A stretch of 64,000 nucleotides of DNA from Halomonas stenophila (GTDB taxonomy: Bacteria; Pseudomonadota; Gammaproteobacteria; Pseudomonadales; Halomonadaceae), in NCBI RefSeq assembly GCF_014192275.1, contig NZ_JACHXR010000002.1, positions 186,001 to 250,000 on the forward strand, given 5' to 3'. The position numbers were made by a program, and so were the translations under genes. The notes below the pieces were generated by a model. That model was not told the DNA's origin. It worked only from the letters and a program-made list of their open reading frames with translations, and ran no database searches. Numbering within the stretch: position 1 is the stretch's first letter; the number at the start of each line of letters is the position of its first letter. This document shows positions 25,900 to 34,185 of the stretch, one piece after another.

Positions 25900-28097
25900 C
25901 ACAGCATCCGCATATCAGGGTTGCGTTGGGACTCGACGCCAGGCTGCGGCTCGAGCCCTGCCATCGGCTGCGCTGGCAGGCCGCGGAAGGCGAGTGGCAG
26001 GTCCTGTCGGAAGACGCCGAGTTCCACACCCGGCGGGGCTTGCGGTTGCCCGGCTGGTACATGATCGAGCTGACCGCCGAGCGCTCCATCACCACGGTGG
26101 CGTCGGGGCTGTGCTTCGAGGCCGGCCAGCGGAGCTTCTGCATCGATATGCCGCTGCGGGTGGGGAAGGTCACCAAGCGGCTGGTGTATGTGCCGCCGGG
26201 GGTCAGCCGGATCCGTTTCCGGCCGATGAACGCCGAAGGGCGCTTTCGGCTACGGCACTTCCGGATGGTATGGGTGACACCAGCGTTCGCACGCGACAGG
26301 TTGATCCGCCGGCTGATCAACACGCACGCCGCCTATCGGGATCTGACGACTCGCGAGGTCGATCAGCGGTTGCGGCTCGCGGCTCGCCGGCAAGGCGAAC
26401 GCTGGCGTCGGGTGGCGCTGCGCGAATATGAAACCACCTTCGTCAGTCTCTGTTCGCGGCGCAACTATGGCCGCTGGGTTTCGCAACGGGAGCCACGACT
26501 CGACCCAGGGGAGATGCAGCGCGTCCTGGCGACGCTCCCACCCACCGCGACGCGGGTGCTGCTACCGGTGTCGACGGCGACCCCGCCGGCGGCGCTCCGG
26601 GCGACGCTGGCGAGCCTGCGTGAGCAGGCCGTCACGACATGGCGAGCGGTGGCCGTGGCATCGGACCCGGCGGGCCTGGGCGAGCGCCTGGCCGAACTGA
26701 CGGCATGGGAGCCGCGGCTGAGCGTGGCATCGGCGGTCCAGCCGACGCCGGACGAGTGGGTGATCTGCATGGCGCCGGGCGATCGCCTGGCCGAGGGGGC
26801 GCTCTATCACCTGGTCACGGCGGTGCAGGCAAGCCCCGGGGTGGCGCTGGTCTACGGTGACGAGGATCGGCTGAATGACCGGGACGAGCGCTACGCCCCT
26901 TCCTTCAAGCCAGCCTGGAACCCCGACCTGCTGCTCTCCCAGCCCTACCTGGGACGGGCGGTCTTCCTCCGCGGGGACGTCTGGCGGGAAGGCGTGTCGG
27001 GGCTCGACCTCCCGGTCGACCGGGCGCCGGATGCCTGGAACCATGCGCTGGCCCTGCGCTTCATGGCGCAGCAGGGCGCGCGAGCGGCCGAGCGAAGTGT
27101 GCACATCGGGCGCATTCTCTATCACGCCGCGGGCACGCTTCCCGGTGTGCCGCGCGAGCATTGGGTGCCGGCGGTGGAGCACCACCTTCGGGGGGTGGGA
27201 GAGAGCGCCGAAGTGAGCCCGGGGCAGGTGCCGGGGAGCGTGCGCGTGCGTTGGCCGCTGCCCGAGCCTGGCCCCCTGGTCAGCCTGCTGGTACCGACCC
27301 GCGACGGGGTGGAGATCCTCCGGCCCTGTGTCGATGCGATCCTCGAGCGCACGGCGTATCGGCACTTCGAGTTGCTGATCCTGGACAACCAGAGTCGCTG
27401 TCCGGACACCCTGGCCTACATGGACGAGGTGGCGCGTCGCGATGCCAGGGTCCGGGTGCTGCGTTGGGATCACCCCTTCAATTATTCGGCCATCAACAAC
27501 TTCGGTGCCGCCCAGGCCAAGGGCAGTGTCATCGGCCTGATCAACAACGATGTGGAGCCGATCGATGGGGAATGGCTGAGCGAGATGGTCCGCCAGGCGT
27601 GCCGGCCGGAGATCGGCTGCGTGGGCGCCAAGCTCTACTACCCCAATGGCACCATCCAGCATGCCGGGGTGATCCTCGGCCTGGGGGGCGTGGCCGGGCA
27701 TGCGCACCGATTCTTCCAGCGCGATGAGCAAGGCTATGGCGGTCGGCTCAAGGTGGTGCAGAACCTGTCGGCCGTGACGGCGGCATGCCTGCTGTTGCGC
27801 AAGGAGACCTTCGAGGCGGTGGGCGGGCTCAACGAGGCCGACCTGGCCGTGGCCTACAACGATGTGGACCTCTGTCTGAAGGCCCGTGCCGCCGGCTACC
27901 GCAACCTCTGGACGCCGTATGCCGAGCTCTATCACCACGAGTCGATCTCCCGGGGCGCCGACGATACCCCGAAGAAGCGTGCCAGGGCACTGCGCGAGGC
28001 CGATTACATGCGCCGCACCTGGGGGAAGGCGTTGGACAACGACCCGGCCTACAACCCCAACCTGACCCTGGTGCATGAGGATTTCTCGTTGCGGTGA
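25896..28097 (+). CDS. Double-domain family 2 glycosyltransferase
   Basis: A 733-residue protein. The first 200 residues are unassigned and beta-rich at the start. Residues about 210-410 look like a first GT2-type fold (ICMAPGDRLAEGALYHL, VALVYGDEDRLND with acidic metal motif, PAWNPDLLLSQPYLG). Residues about 460-700 are a clear GT2 domain: LVSLLVPTRDGVEIL, ELLILDNQSR, HPFNYSAINNFGA, LINNDVEP (metal motif), CVGAKLYYPNGTIQHAGV and AYNDVDLCLKARAAGY. Such two-domain proteins are typical of rhamnan and O-antigen chain assembly, which fits rfbA/rfbC nearby. ATG 25896 overlaps the upstream stop (ATGA); the opening extends 12 bases further to a GTG. Confidence 0.88.
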   Translation: MTQHPHIRVALGLDARLRLEPCHRLRWQAAEGEWQVLSEDAEFHTRRGLRLPGWYMIELTAERSITTVASGLCFEAGQRSFCIDMPLRVGKVTKRLVYVPPGVSRIRFRPMNAEGRFRLRHFRMVWVTPAFARDRLIRRLINTHAAYRDLTTREVDQRLRLAARRQGERWRRVALREYETTFVSLCSRRNYGRWVSQREPRLDPGEMQRVLATLPPTATRVLLPVSTATPPAALRATLASLREQAVTTWRAVAVASDPAGLGERLAELTAWEPRLSVASAVQPTPDEWVICMAPGDRLAEGALYHLVTAVQASPGVALVYGDEDRLNDRDERYAPSFKPAWNPDLLLSQPYLGRAVFLRGDVWREGVSGLDLPVDRAPDAWNHALALRFMAQQGARAAERSVHIGRILYHAAGTLPGVPREHWVPAVEHHLRGVGESAEVSPGQVPGSVRVRWPLPEPGPLVSLLVPTRDGVEILRPCVDAILERTAYRHFELLILDNQSRCPDTLAYMDEVARRDARVRVLRWDHPFNYSAINNFGAAQAKGSVIGLINNDVEPIDGEWLSEMVRQACRPEIGCVGAKLYYPNGTIQHAGVILGLGGVAGHAHRFFQRDEQGYGGRLKVVQNLSAVTAACLLLRKETFEAVGGLNEADLAVAYNDVDLCLKARAAGYRNLWTPYAELYHHESISRGADDTPKKRARALREADYMRRTWGKALDNDPAYNPNLTLVHEDFSLR

Positions 28098-28143
28098 GCA
28101 GCCTTATCGGCGTTCACTTCGGCGAGCCAAGGAGGGGATGTAG

Positions 28144-29193
28144 GTGTTGAGTGCCATGACGAATCGCTGGGTCGTCCTGAGCGACGGGGCGCGACCGACC
28201 GAGGACATCTATTTTCTCGAATCGGCCGCCCCGTCGTTGCGTTCATCGGGGGGCGTGGTCTCGCGACTGGCAACGCGGCGCTGGCGAGTGCCCCTGGCGC
28301 TCAGTGCCGCGCTGGCCCTGCGCCGGCTGGCCGGTGCCAACCTGATCATCTGCCGGGCGCTGGCGCCTGCCTGGCTGCGACTGCTGGAGCGTCACCGCGA
28401 GGTCGTGGGGCGCATCTGCTACCTGGTGGATGACGACATCCCGGCGGCGATGGACGAGGCCACCCTGCCCGCGAGCTACCGGGCCAGGATGGCCCGGGTC
28501 GCGCGCCTGCAGCCGCGCCTGCTGGCACTCGCCGATGAGGTGGTGGTCTCGAGCGAGGCCTTGGCGGCTCGCTTCGCCGGGCGCCATCCCCGGGTGTCGG
28601 TGCTCACGCCGCCGCTGCTGGCGCCCTTGCCGGCACTCACCCACTTCGACCACCGCCCCGACGCCGCCGCCCCCTGGTGGGTGGGCTACCACGGCACCCG
28701 CGCTCACCTGCCCGACCTGTCACGGGTGGCGCCGGCGCTGGTGGACCTGCATGACGCCACCGACTCGGTGGGCTTCGAGGTCATGCTGGGGCAGCACACC
28801 CCCGCGGAACTCGGCGCCCTGGCCCGCTGCACCGCCCCTTCCCCTCTCCCCTGGTCGCGTTTCCGCGAGTATCAGCGACAGCGCCGGATCCATATCGGCC
28901 TGGCGCCGCTGCTGGATACGCCCTTCAACCGCGGCAAGTCGTTCATCAAGTTCCTGGATATTGCCGCCATGGGGGGCGTGGGCATCTACTCGCGCCGGCT
29001 TCCCTACACCGAGATCGTCGAGGACGGCGTCAATGGCCTGCTGGCCGATGATTCGCCGGAGGACTGGTATCGCTGCCTGACCCGGCTGCTCGACCACCCA
29101 CAAGAGGCCGGCCGCATGGCCCAGGCGGCGGCCGACACCGCCCGACGGGTCGGGGAGGCAGGCGGCGCCGTGGAATTCTGGCGGGCACGTTGA
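28144..29193 (+). CDS. GT-B fold glycosyltransferase
   Basis: A 349-residue protein with GT4-like features: an N-terminal Rossmann-like half (LIICRALAPAWLRLL, CYLVDDDIPAAMDE, DEVVVSSEALAARF), WWVGYHGTRAHLPDL, and a C-terminal donor-binding half with LDTPFNRGKSFIKFLDIAAMGGVGIYS and YTEIVEDGVNGLLADD. These occur in polysaccharide glycosyltransferases. The GTG at 28144 is chosen because AAGGAGG (28129-28135) lies eight bases upstream; ATG 28156 is an alternative. It comes 46 bases after the previous gene and is the last + strand gene of the capsule block; an 11-bp hairpin follows. Substrate unknown. Confidence 0.82.
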   Translation: MLSAMTNRWVVLSDGARPTEDIYFLESAAPSLRSSGGVVSRLATRRWRVPLALSAALALRRLAGANLIICRALAPAWLRLLERHREVVGRICYLVDDDIPAAMDEATLPASYRARMARVARLQPRLLALADEVVVSSEALAARFAGRHPRVSVLTPPLLAPLPALTHFDHRPDAAAPWWVGYHGTRAHLPDLSRVAPALVDLHDATDSVGFEVMLGQHTPAELGALARCTAPSPLPWSRFREYQRQRRIHIGLAPLLDTPFNRGKSFIKFLDIAAMGGVGIYSRRLPYTEIVEDGVNGLLADDSPEDWYRCLTRLLDHPQEAGRMAQAAADTARRVGEAGGAVEFWRAR

Positions 29194-29206
29194 GCCGACA
29201 CTGGAG

Positions 29207-29239
29207 ACGCTTCGGGCACCCGCAGAGGGCCCGAAGCGT
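29207..29239. terminator. Hairpin between convergent genes
   Basis: A perfect 11-bp inverted repeat (ACGCTTCGGGC, GCCCGAAGCGT) with an 11-base loop lies 13 bases after the glycosyltransferase stop and before the convergent kinase gene. There is no long T-run, so termination efficiency is uncertain, but position and strength favour a terminator. Confidence 0.6.
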
Positions 29240-29389
29240 GCGTTCGGCACCGGTACGGCACGGAGCAGGGACCGTGAGGGGCCCAGCCGTTGCCCGGCGT
29301 CCTTCACGGGCGACGCAAGGCGCCGGGTCACGCCATTCAAGGCCGCATGCGACTGGCCGCGGTCGGCATCGCGAGATGAGGGGGCTCGA

Positions 29390-30520
29390 TCAGCCCCCCA
29401 TGAGCTCCCGACAGCGCCGGCGCAACGCCCGGCCCTCCTCGGAGTCCGCCAGGCCCGGTCGATCGAGACGCTGGAAGAGGTAGGTAAAGCCCACCACGCC
29501 GAAGCGCTGGGCCTGGCTGCCACCGGCAAGGCGTTCGGCGGTATCGCCCGGCAGGCCGCGCATCAGCAGGGCGAGATCGCCGCCGATGGGCAGGTAGCCC
29601 CAGCGGTCCCAGTCGATCAGCGCGATCTCGCCTCGCTCGGCATCCACCAGCACGTTCTCGCGATGCAGATCACCGTGTGACAGCACCCTCGGCAGGCGTC
29701 TCAGCCGGGCCAGCAGCCAGAGCAGGAAGCGCCGCTCGCCCCGGGCGCGATCCCAGCGCAGGGCATCGCCCAAGGCCCGACGAAGCAGCCGATTGAGCAG
29801 GGAGCGTCGGCGGCCGGCACGGCTCGGCAGGCTCGCGCGATACTGCGCTCCGAATCGCTGCAGGCGCTCCAGCTCGCCCATCACGGCCGGCAACCAGGCC
29901 TCCCAGCCCGGGCCGTGCCAATCCAGCGGTCGCCCCGGGAAGCAGTCGAAGATCAGCGCCTGTCGCCTGCCAAGCCTCAAGCTCTGGTGCAGGGCCGGGC
30001 AGGCAACCCCGGCGGGGGCCAGCACTCGCTCATGGAAGCGCTGCAGGTGAGCGGCATCGCGAGGCGCGACGCCGAAACGCGCCACCCTCGAGCCTTCACC
30101 GGCCTCCAGCTTCACCGCCGCCACCTGGCCGGGCTGGCCGAACAGCGGCCGGAAGCGCTTCAGGGACAGCTGTCCGGCGAGCGCCGCGATCTCGGCATAC
30201 TCTGGGTGGCGGGCAGCCAGCGACACCGGCAGCCAGCCCCCGCTCTCCCGAGGCAGGTAAAGCCAGGGGCTATGGCGCAGCGGCCTGCCCTGCGGCGTGG
30301 TCACCCGGACGATATCCCCACTCTCGAGAGACAGCGAGGCGCGAAAACCGACGCGGCCATCGGCCGACAGCCCCGCCGCCTGCACATCGGGCCGCCTGTT
30401 CGCACAGGGGACGCTGCCAATCGAGGCGCCGTTGATCGATACCAGCACCCAGGGGGCGAGGCTCCAGCCGGCGACTCCCCCGGCCCACACGCGATCGACA
30501 TAGCCGTTCACTGATGACAT
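29390..30520 (-). CDS. Phosphotransferase-fold kinase with N-terminal beta domain
   Basis: A 376-residue protein. Residues 1-75 form a small beta-rich module (GYVDRVWAGGVAGWSLAP, VLVSINGASIGSV, RVGFRASL) of a kind I have seen attached to capsule-related sulfotransferases and glycosyltransferases. From about residue 120 it is an aminoglycoside-phosphotransferase/choline-kinase fold: VAAVKLEAGEGSRVARFG, the catalytic loop LSHGDLHRENVLVD (about 280) and the metal motif IALIDWDRWGYLPIGGDLALL. Such proteins in polysaccharide loci may phosphorylate sugars or lipid heads; the substrate here is unknown. It starts seven bases after the acetyltransferase gene stop, so the two form an operon. Confidence 0.8.
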   Translation of the reverse strand: MSSVNGYVDRVWAGGVAGWSLAPWVLVSINGASIGSVPCANRRPDVQAAGLSADGRVGFRASLSLESGDIVRVTTPQGRPLRHSPWLYLPRESGGWLPVSLAARHPEYAEIAALAGQLSLKRFRPLFGQPGQVAAVKLEAGEGSRVARFGVAPRDAAHLQRFHERVLAPAGVACPALHQSLRLGRRQALIFDCFPGRPLDWHGPGWEAWLPAVMGELERLQRFGAQYRASLPSRAGRRRSLLNRLLRRALGDALRWDRARGERRFLLWLLARLRRLPRVLSHGDLHRENVLVDAERGEIALIDWDRWGYLPIGGDLALLMRGLPGDTAERLAGGSQAQRFGVVGFTYLFQRLDRPGLADSEEGRALRRRCRELMGG

Positions 30521-30527
30521 GGCCGCG

Positions 30528-31115
30528 CTACCACCGCTTGACCATGTGCGTCAGCTCGCGATCGCGCAGCCAACTCGCTCGCAGCGGCCATCGGCGCCGT
30601 CGGTACGCCTCGTAGCCCAGCGACGCATAGAAGGCCTCGGCCCGCGGGTTATTGCCCCACACCTCCAGGTCCGCCTGCCGCACCTCATGCTGAGCCAGCA
30701 GCTCCAGCCAGCGCTCCAGCAGCCGCCTGCCGAGGCCCCGAGAGCGGAACCGCTCATCGATGATGATGCGGTAGAGATAGGCTTCGAAGCGTCGGAAACG
30801 CCACTGTACCAGCTGGTACAGCGCCCAGCGCCAGGCCGCGTTGCTCGCCCCGAACTCGGCGCGCAGCTCGGCAAGCGACAGACGGTGCGGCCCCTCGCCG
30901 CGCAGATAGAACTGCAGGTAGCCGGCCACCTCGCCGTCCACTGCGACAAACAGGATCCGCTGCCAGTTCACCCCACCGGCCAGCAACCGCCGCCGCTGAT
31001 AGGCCCTGCCCAGCAGCGGCCGCAAGAACGACGGCGAGCTCGCTGCCAAGCGACGCTCCTCGGGGCTTGCCGCCTCATCTCCCGCCACCTGATAGGTCAC
31101 CACTCCCTGGCTCAT
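30528..31115 (-). CDS. GNAT-family N-acetyltransferase
   Basis: A 195-residue protein with the GNAT acetyl-CoA motif IIIDERFRSRGLGRRLLERWL (R/Q-x-x-G-x-G; about residues 116-136) followed by the usual LEVWGNNPRAEAFYASLGYE segment. ILFVAVDGEVAGYLQFYL is the central strand of the fold. It is transcribed just upstream of the phosphotransferase-fold gene, so it may acetylate an amino sugar or an amino acid of the surface polymer, although GNAT proteins have many substrates. AAGGTG about seven bases upstream of the ATG supports this start. Confidence 0.85.
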   Translation of the reverse strand: MSQGVVTYQVAGDEAASPEERRLAASSPSFLRPLLGRAYQRRRLLAGGVNWQRILFVAVDGEVAGYLQFYLRGEGPHRLSLAELRAEFGASNAAWRWALYQLVQWRFRRFEAYLYRIIIDERFRSRGLGRRLLERWLELLAQHEVRQADLEVWGNNPRAEAFYASLGYEAYRRRRWPLRASWLRDRELTHMVKRW

Positions 31116-31303
31116 CCCTCACACCTTAGCCTGAGGCGTCATCTCCCGGGTGATATCACCGCTGGGACATTACCTGCCCCCGGCCTTGCGGCCCATTTCA
31201 TTCGATCCGAGTCGTGACACAGCGCGCGATTCGCCTCATCGGATCGATCGACGTGTCTCGACCGTCGCCATTCCCGTGACGATCGGCCAGGTCCCACCGG
31301 CTG

Positions 31304-32794
31304 CTAGAACCGGTAGGACAGACTGGCCTGAACAGCGGAGAACTCCGTATCACTGCTGCCGATGACGGTCCTGCCATCGAGGCTGACGTCCAGGTTGTCG
31401 GCCAGTTCGTGGGCGGCACCGATCTTCAGCTCGGTGCGCTTGTCGTCATCGTCCAGCACTTCGGCGCTATCGTCGAAGTTGGCGGTGACATCGTGATGAT
31501 GGATCAGGCTGCCGTAGAGTCGACCCGTGGCGAAGTCGGTACTCAGCGTGGCGCCGGCGAAGACCTCGCCGAGTTCGATGCCATAGTCGCTGGTGGAGCC
31601 CAGGTAGGCACCCTCGATGTCATCCTTCATGTAGGCGCCCCCGGCGGTGATACCGAACAGGAGGTTGTTGACCTCGGGCAGGAAGTAGGTGCCCGCTGCC
31701 CGCCCACCCCAACGGTGGCCATCGAGCGCCACGGGGTCCGGCTGATAGCTGGCACGGCTGCTGCCGTCGAGGTCCTGGTACATCAGGATACCGTCGAGTA
31801 CCAGGTCGCCATCGGCCAGGGACACGGCACCGTAGGGGGCGATGAGGTTACCACCCAGGTCGGTATTCAGGCGTCCGCGCTTGCTGTCGATCTCGACCTC
31901 GCCATGACCCAGGGCGACACCGGCGAGCAGCTTGTCCCCTTTCCAGTCCACGCCCACCATGGAGACGGAGCCTTCACCGTCATAGTCGGTGTTGCCCGCC
32001 TGACCCTGCATGTCGCTGTATTCGTGAGAGACCCAGGCGTTGCGGCCGTTCACGCGGTCGACGCGGCCGTCCTGATGCGGATGCATGGAGGCGTCGATCT
32101 GGTTGGCGATGATGCCGAAATTCTTCGCCACGGCCTGCTTCTGGGCGCTGCGCAGGGCCATGTCGACGTCGAGCAGCCCCAGGCCGGCGGCGATGTCGTT
32201 GGCCTCGCTGGTGGTGAGGCTATTGAGGGCGCGATCGTCGAGCAGGACATTGCCATCGGCGTCTCGTATCGTGATCGGCGTGCTGGCCGAGAAGTCGCTG
32301 ACGGTAGTCCCTTCGGGCAATTCGATCGTGAACGGCTCGCCATTGAGCACGACATCGAAGCTATCGAAGGGGGGGGCTGCATCCGGCGAGGCCCCCCGGC
32401 TCAGGGTCAGCGGACGCGAGGCGACGGTGGTGGAGACGGCGAAAGGGGCGGGATCACCGGACGCCTGATTGAGGCTTGCCAGGCTCGGGGCACTGGTGCT
32501 GAGGGTGGCCGGAGCGTCGTCGATCAACAGCGTCGCGCTGCTGTCGTCGAGCAGCTGTGACAGGGGCGTGGTGCCATCGGGTGAGCTGATCGCCAGGGTG
32601 GAGCCATCTGTCAACATGATGGTGCCGCTGGTCGCGTCCTGGGCCGATTCGCCGTCATCGGGGTCGACGCCGATTCCCGCGATGCCCTGATTCATTCGAA
32701 TGAGCGATGGCAGACTGAAATCCTGTGCCGAGGCGAGGCCATGGAACAGGGCGCCTGCAAGCCCAATGACGGTGACAAGCTGTTGCTTTTTCAT
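31304..32794 (-). CDS. Autotransporter-type outer-membrane beta-barrel protein
   Basis: A 496-residue secreted protein. A signal peptide (MKKQQLVTVIGLAGALFHGLASA) is followed by a low-complexity Asp/Ser/Thr/Ala-rich region (about 25-235) and an autotransporter beta-domain (about 240-496) with alternating amphipathic strands (WVSHEYSDMQGQ, GSVSMVGVDWKGDKLLAGVALG) ending in SLSYRF; the terminal Phe is the barrel-assembly signal. The acidic content suits a halophile. It starts 29 bases after the oxoamine synthase stop, so it is probably the last gene of the minus-strand capsule operon. Whether it exports a passenger or just forms a surface barrel is unclear; the passenger is short. Confidence 0.82.
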   Translation of the reverse strand: MKKQQLVTVIGLAGALFHGLASAQDFSLPSLIRMNQGIAGIGVDPDDGESAQDATSGTIMLTDGSTLAISSPDGTTPLSQLLDDSSATLLIDDAPATLSTSAPSLASLNQASGDPAPFAVSTTVASRPLTLSRGASPDAAPPFDSFDVVLNGEPFTIELPEGTTVSDFSASTPITIRDADGNVLLDDRALNSLTTSEANDIAAGLGLLDVDMALRSAQKQAVAKNFGIIANQIDASMHPHQDGRVDRVNGRNAWVSHEYSDMQGQAGNTDYDGEGSVSMVGVDWKGDKLLAGVALGHGEVEIDSKRGRLNTDLGGNLIAPYGAVSLADGDLVLDGILMYQDLDGSSRASYQPDPVALDGHRWGGRAAGTYFLPEVNNLLFGITAGGAYMKDDIEGAYLGSTSDYGIELGEVFAGATLSTDFATGRLYGSLIHHHDVTANFDDSAEVLDDDDKRTELKIGAAHELADNLDVSLDGRTVIGSSDTEFSAVQASLSYRF

Positions 32795-32823
32795 GTCAAT
32801 TCCCTTTGCTCATGGGACAGTGT

Positions 32824-34185
32824 TCAAGTGGTGTCAAGCGGGGTCGATGCGTCTTTCAGCATTTTCGTGAGGGTGTGAAGCGTGGTGTCGATCTGCCGTC
32901 GCGTGTGGTCGCAGCAGAGGAAGAAGCGGAGTCGCGCGCTCTTCTCGGGCACGGCCGGATGCAGGATCGGCTGCACGTTGATGCCCTGCTCGAACAGGCC
33001 ATGGGAGAGTCGGGCGGCGAGCGGTGAGTTGCCGACGATGACGGGCACCACGGCCGCACCGATGCTGTGTCCGGTGTCGAGGCCCAGGTCTCGGGCCTGC
33101 TCGAGGAAGTAGCGCGAGATCTCGTGCAGCCGAGCCACCCGCTCGGGTTCCTGCTGCATCAGCGTGAGGGCCTCGAGGGCGGGAGCTGCCACCTGGGCGG
33201 GCAGGCCGACACTGTAGAGGAAGCCGGGGGCCAGGTAGCGCAGGGTCTCCACCAGTGCTCGGCAGCCTGCGATGTAGCCGCCGCAGCCGGCCAGGCTCTT
33301 GCTCAGGGTGCCCATCCAGATGTCCACCGCGGTGCTATCCAACTGGAAATGCTCACGCAGCCCCAGTCCATGCTCGCCCAGCACGCCGAAGGAGTGTGCC
33401 TCGTCGACCATCAGCCACGCCTGGTGGCGTTGCTTGAGCTCGATGAAGCGCGGCAGGTCGGGCACGTCGCCGTCCATGCTGTAGAGGCCTTCGATGACGA
33501 TCAGCACGCGTTCGAACTGGTGGCGGTGCCGGGTCAGCAGGGCATCCAGGGCGTCGGTGTCGTCGTGCGGGAAGGCAATCCGCCTGGCGCCGGCGAGCTG
33601 GGCTCCCATCAGGGTACTGTTGTGGATGTACTCGTCGTGGAGGACGAGATCCTTGGGCCCCAGCAGGTAGCCGAGGGTGGAGACATTGGTGGCATGACCG
33701 CTGACGAAGGCCACGGCGTCCTCGGCCCGGTAGGCGCTGGCCAGCGCCTGCTCCAGCTGGCGGTGGACGGGACGTTCGCCCGAGACGACGCGGCTGGCGG
33801 AGACCGAGGTGCCGTAGCGGGCCACGGCGTCGCAGGCGGCTCGATTGACCCGCGCGTCGCCTGAGAAGCCCAGGTAGTTGTAGCTGGAAAAGTTGAGGCA
33901 CTCGCGCCCGCCGATCACTGAGCTGGCGCCGGCGTTGCCGTCATGCACCTTGAAGAAGGGGTCCGTCAGGCCGAGCCTGCGGGCCCCTTCGCGCATCATG
34001 GCGATCTGCTGGTAGCCGGGGTGGGCGTCAAAGCGAATCAGGTGTTCGGACACGTCGGTGGGCGGGGCGGCATTCTGCTCGCCCTCCGTTGGCCGGGCGA
34101 CGGGCGGCGCGGGCCGCCGACGCTTGCGGGCCTGGGACAGCAACTGTTGCCTGAGGTCGGCACGGGGGTCGTGGGGAGCACTCAT
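32824..34185 (-). CDS. Alpha-oxoamine synthase (BioF/KBL/SPT-like)
   Basis: PLP enzyme of the family that condenses an acyl thioester with an amino acid and releases CO2 (8-amino-7-oxononanoate, 2-amino-3-oxobutyrate or 3-ketosphinganine type). Motifs: LNFSSYNYLGFSGD, TSVSASRVVSGERPVHRQLE, VSGHATNVST, MVDEAHSFGVLG (PLP aspartate) and WMGTLSKSLAGCGGYIAG with the PLP lysine (about 293). The N-terminal 60 residues are extra compared with BioF. Its ATG overlaps the PKS stop (ATGA), so the acyl donor is most likely the PKS-bound chain, giving an amino-ketone or sphingoid-like base. RkpG of the Sinorhizobium rkp-1 region is the comparable protein, as far as I remember. Confidence 0.88.
   Translation of the reverse strand: MSAPHDPRADLRQQLLSQARKRRRPAPPVARPTEGEQNAAPPTDVSEHLIRFDAHPGYQQIAMMREGARRLGLTDPFFKVHDGNAGASSVIGGRECLNFSSYNYLGFSGDARVNRAACDAVARYGTSVSASRVVSGERPVHRQLEQALASAYRAEDAVAFVSGHATNVSTLGYLLGPKDLVLHDEYIHNSTLMGAQLAGARRIAFPHDDTDALDALLTRHRHQFERVLIVIEGLYSMDGDVPDLPRFIELKQRHQAWLMVDEAHSFGVLGEHGLGLREHFQLDSTAVDIWMGTLSKSLAGCGGYIAGCRALVETLRYLAPGFLYSVGLPAQVAAPALEALTLMQQEPERVARLHEISRYFLEQARDLGLDTGHSIGAAVVPVIVGNSPLAARLSHGLFEQGINVQPILHPAVPEKSARLRFFLCCDHTRRQIDTTLHTLTKMLKDASTPLDTT

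Noticed and set aside
26562..28076. 504-codon minus frame in a glycosyltransferase gene
   Set aside because: Antisense to a clear GT2 protein, no domain.
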